In this document: one piece after another, positions 5,998-8,042 of the stretch
Layout of the letters: every line of letters starts with the position of its first letter
Numbering within the stretch: position 1 is the first letter of the stretch
Notes under the pieces: generated by a model
Told to the model about the DNA's origin: nothing
Database searches by the model: none
The model's input: the letters and a program-made list of their open reading frames with translations, nothing else
Assembly: GCA_041908845.1 (NCBI GenBank)
Contig: JAYREN010000152.1
Location: forward strand, 1 to 8,042
Length of the DNA stretch: 8,042 nt
Source of the DNA: JAYREN01 sp041908845
GTDB taxonomy: Bacteria; Acidobacteriota; Holophagae; Holophagales; Holophagaceae
Reading direction: 5' to 3'
Translations under genes and position numbers: made by a program

Positions 5998-6468
5998 ATG
6001 GCCAAACTACTCCCCGCTTTTTTCCTGTTGACGCTTTGTGCAAACCTCGGCGCCCAGGCACCGCAGGCCCAGCCCACGAGTGCATCTGCAGTTGCCACTC
6101 CGTCGACGCCAAGTGCCACTCCGTCCCAAGAGGAGCTCATCCAGGTCAAGAAGATCCCCTACCGGGCGACCCTGAGCCGGGATCCATTCAGCGCCCCCAC
6201 GGATCTCGAACAGTCGAACAAGGGCGACCTTGTGGACGATATCGGAGTCAAGGGTTGGCTCAGGTCCGGCGGCGTGGCCTACGCGGTGGTGACGGATTCC
6301 CGGGGCAACGTTCGGAAGCTTCCGGTCGGCTACAAATTCCGCGACGGCGAGATTGTTGCTATCGATGACAAGTCGGTCACCTTTCACCAGTGGGATGTGA
6401 GTTCAACCAATCGATCTACATACAAAACAATCGTGCGGACGTTCAAGCGCGAGGAGGGAAAACGATGA
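5998..6468 (+). CDS. pilP: Type IV pilus assembly protein PilP
   Basis: PilP is a periplasmic protein that links PilN/PilO to the N-domains of the PilQ secretin. The 156-residue product has a hydrophobic export signal (about 1-21, MAKLLPAFFLLTLCANLGAQA), a Pro/Ser/Thr/Ala-rich linker (about 22-44) and the family hallmark ATLSRDPFSAP (57-67), followed by the C-terminal beta-domain (about 78-150, with GWLRSGGVAYAVVTD and VGYKFRDGEIVAID). Most PilP proteins are lipoproteins. Here the only cysteine in the signal, Cys14, follows LTL, which is not a proper lipobox, so cleavage by signal peptidase I near residues 19-21 or retention as an anchor is possible. AAGGAG lies 11 nt before the ATG, a little far. 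The stop overlaps the pilQ start as ATGA. Confidence 0.93.
   Translation: MAKLLPAFFLLTLCANLGAQAPQAQPTSASAVATPSTPSATPSQEELIQVKKIPYRATLSRDPFSAPTDLEQSNKGDLVDDIGVKGWLRSGGVAYAVVTDSRGNVRKLPVGYKFRDGEIVAIDDKSVTFHQWDVSSTNRSTYKTIVRTFKREEGKR
6093..6125 (+). repeat. 12-bp direct repeat within the pilP linker
   Basis: TGCCACTCCGTC occurs at 6093-6104 and again at 6114-6125, 21 bp apart, so the repeat stays in frame and gives ATPSTPS then ATPSQ. It looks like a small local duplication in the flexible linker, with length variation tolerated. It has no separate function that I can see. Confidence 0.6.
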
Positions 6469-8042
6469 ATGCTCGCCTGAGTTCCTTGCTGGTCGCAGGG
6501 GGCGTGATCCTGACGGCGATCCCCAGCGGTTCGCTCATGGCCACCACTCCTGAACGGGAAGCTTCGGTCCCCGCGAGCACCCTCCAGGGCGCTGCCTTGG
6601 AATCCGGTGGCGGGACAGTCCTCAATCTGTCCATTCCGAACTTCTCAGGGCAGCCCCGCCTGCAGGTTCTGACCAGTCCCAATCGGGTTGTGCTCGATCT
6701 GCCGGGCGTCCTTCGCGGTACCCAGGTCACCAAGAAGGATATTTCTGCCTTCTGCCAGGGGGTCATCCTGAAGTCGAGGATCGCCCAGTTCGCCACGGAT
6801 CCACTTCCGATCACGCGAGTCGTGCTGGAAGTGTCAGGCGGCACCCAGGTCGCAGTTTCCACCCACACGGGCGGAGTTAAGGTCTCCTTGGAGCCCGGCG
6901 CTGGGGCGATTCACGCTCGTCTGATTCCTGGCCTTCCCGTCCTCGCACCCAAGGCCGCTCCCGTCGAAACGGAAGTCGTTCTCGCCAAGGCTGATCCCGC
7001 AGTGCCTGAGTCGGCGCCGAACTCTCGAGCTGGTGAACCCTTGCAGGCCCTTCCCGCCTTCGGGATGCCGTTCCAGTCCCTGCCTCGACTCGCCGTCTCT
7101 GCCCTCCTCCCCACGGCTCCCGGCATGGCTCAGGACAAGGCTGCCACCGCTCAGACACCCGCCCCTCGGGAAGATTCTCGGGCGGGCAGAACCCTTGGGG
7201 ACATGCAGACCCGCTACACCGGCTCCAAGATGAGCATCGATGTGAAGAGCACTGATATCCGTGACTTCCTCCTGATTATTGCCGAACACGCCAAGCTGAA
7301 CCTCGTGGCCGATCAGGATGTTCAGGGCAACTTCGGGTTCCGTTTCGTGGACACCCCCTGGGACCAGGTACTGGATGTCATCACCAAGCACGCGGGTCTC
7401 GGCAAGGAAATCAGCAACGGTGTGATCCGCATTGCCAAGGTTGAGAAGCTTCAGAAGGAAGAAGAGGACCGGAAGCGTCTCGACGATGCCAAGGCCCTGG
7501 CCGGTGATGTCCAAACAATTTCTCGTCCCCTGTCCTTCGCGAAGGTCGCCGACGCCAAGGCCATTTTGGAAAAAGTGATCACGAAGCGGGGCGGCATCAT
7601 CACTGATGATCGCACCAACACCCTGATCATCACGGACCTCCCCCGCAACATCTACCTGATCGACGATCTCATCGCCCAGTTGGATGTACAGATCCAGCAG
7701 GTTCAGATCGAAGCTCGTGTGATCGAGGCATCCAAAGACTTCGAGCAAGCCTTTGGCGTCAAGTGGCCCACCTCCAACAGTGGCGATGCCAAGCTGTCCG
7801 TTGGCGGGACAGATGCCCCCTGGGGCACTATCGGCGGCACGGGTCCTTCTTGGAATAGTTCAGGCGGGTTCAATCGGACGGCCTCGAATCAGGCCGCGAC
7901 AACTGCGTGGTCTTTCGGTAAGCCCGGAGTCACCGATCTCACCGCTCCCGCGGGCGAGTTCTGGGTCTCCTTCTTGAGCAATCGTTTTAGCGTCAACGTC
8001 ATCCTTCAGGCCCTTGAGAAGGAAGGCAAGGTCAAGATCGTT
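6465..8042 (+). CDS. pilQ: Type IV pilus secretin PilQ, 3' end missing
   Basis: PilQ forms the gated outer-membrane ring through which the pilus fibre passes. The frame is open from ATG 6465 to the window end (526 residues visible). Regions in order: a probable signal peptide (about 1-26, SSLLVAGGVILTAIPSGSLMA); one AMIN-type peptidoglycan-binding domain (about 50-142, with NRVVLDLPGV and ITRVVLEVSGG); a Pro/Ala-rich linker (about 150-245); the N0/STN domain (about 256-325, with STDIRDFLLIIAEHAKLNLV and DTPWDQVLDVI); the N1 domain (about 351-410, with DDRTNTLIITDLPRNI); and the beginning of the secretin domain (QIEARVIEASKDFEQAFGVKW, then after a Gly/Ser/Asn-rich insert SVNVILQALEKEGKVKIV). 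The start has a strong AGGAGG 7 nt upstream and overlaps the pilP stop by 4 nt. The pore-forming C-terminal part lies beyond the window. Confidence 0.95.
   Translation, partial: MNARLSSLLVAGGVILTAIPSGSLMATTPEREASVPASTLQGAALESGGGTVLNLSIPNFSGQPRLQVLTSPNRVVLDLPGVLRGTQVTKKDISAFCQGVILKSRIAQFATDPLPITRVVLEVSGGTQVAVSTHTGGVKVSLEPGAGAIHARLIPGLPVLAPKAAPVETEVVLAKADPAVPESAPNSRAGEPLQALPAFGMPFQSLPRLAVSALLPTAPGMAQDKAATAQTPAPREDSRAGRTLGDMQTRYTGSKMSIDVKSTDIRDFLLIIAEHAKLNLVADQDVQGNFGFRFVDTPWDQVLDVITKHAGLGKEISNGVIRIAKVEKLQKEEEDRKRLDDAKALAGDVQTISRPLSFAKVADAKAILEKVITKRGGIITDDRTNTLIITDLPRNIYLIDDLIAQLDVQIQQVQIEARVIEASKDFEQAFGVKWPTSNSGDAKLSVGGTDAPWGTIGGTGPSWNSSGGFNRTASNQAATTAWSFGKPGVTDLTAPAGEFWVSFLSNRFSVNVILQALEKEGKVKIV

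Noticed and set aside
6834..7748. 304-codon open frame on the minus strand opposite pilQ
   Set aside because: pilQ shows AMIN, STN and secretin motifs across the same bases. The opposite product has the Asp/Gly/Leu-rich look of antisense translation and no recognisable domain.

Overview
The window reads as ordinary chromosomal core DNA from a GC-rich (roughly 60% by eye), diderm, piliated bacterium. A pilM-N-O-P-Q series ending in an outer-membrane secretin requires an outer membrane. The flavour of the proteins (a 2-oxo acid dehydrogenase E2 with a TDKVDAEIP lipoyl motif, a GatA-type amidase, a PP2C phosphatase next to pilM) makes me think of Acidobacteriota, perhaps the Holophagae (Geothrix/Holophaga type). 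That placement is an impression and was not computed. There are no mobile elements, CRISPR arrays, RNA genes or obvious signs of transfer.

Layout: positions 1 to 2564 are on the minus strand. gatA (amidotransferase A subunit) is followed after 11 nt by the gene of a dihydrolipoyl acyltransferase (E2), whose 3' end runs off the left edge. From about 2565 to 2861 lies a divergent intergenic region with one hairpin, weak promoter-like sequence and a possible 46-codon small ORF ending 4 nt before the next gene. From 2862 onward everything is on the plus strand: a PrpC/Stp1-type PP2C Ser/Thr phosphatase, an 84-nt gap with a good sigma70-like promoter, then pilM, pilN, pilO, pilP and pilQ packed tightly (4-nt ATGA overlaps at pilM/pilN and pilP/pilQ; 8 and 6 nt gaps at the other two junctions). 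pilQ runs off the right edge.

How the genes work together: PilM (cytoplasmic, actin-like) binds the N-terminal tail of PilN. PilN and PilO are single-pass inner-membrane proteins that form the alignment complex. PilP connects PilN/PilO to the N-domains of the PilQ secretin, through which the type IV pilus exits. The phosphatase upstream suggests, but does not prove, a Ser/Thr phosphorylation input to pilus control. The minus-strand pair (GatA, for Glu-tRNA(Gln)/Asp-tRNA(Asn) transamidation; E2, for oxidative decarboxylation of a 2-oxo acid) is housekeeping and functionally unrelated to the pilus genes.

The most useful non-routine observations are: (i) a promoter (TTGACG, 16 nt, TAGAAT) that coincides with the most upstream possible pilM start and argues for a GTG start at 3708; (ii) an exact 6+6 dyad over the -10/+1 region of that promoter; (iii) a possible translationally linked small protein before the phosphatase; (iv) a PilP whose signal peptide lacks a proper lipobox. 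I do not see evidence of an undescribed system.
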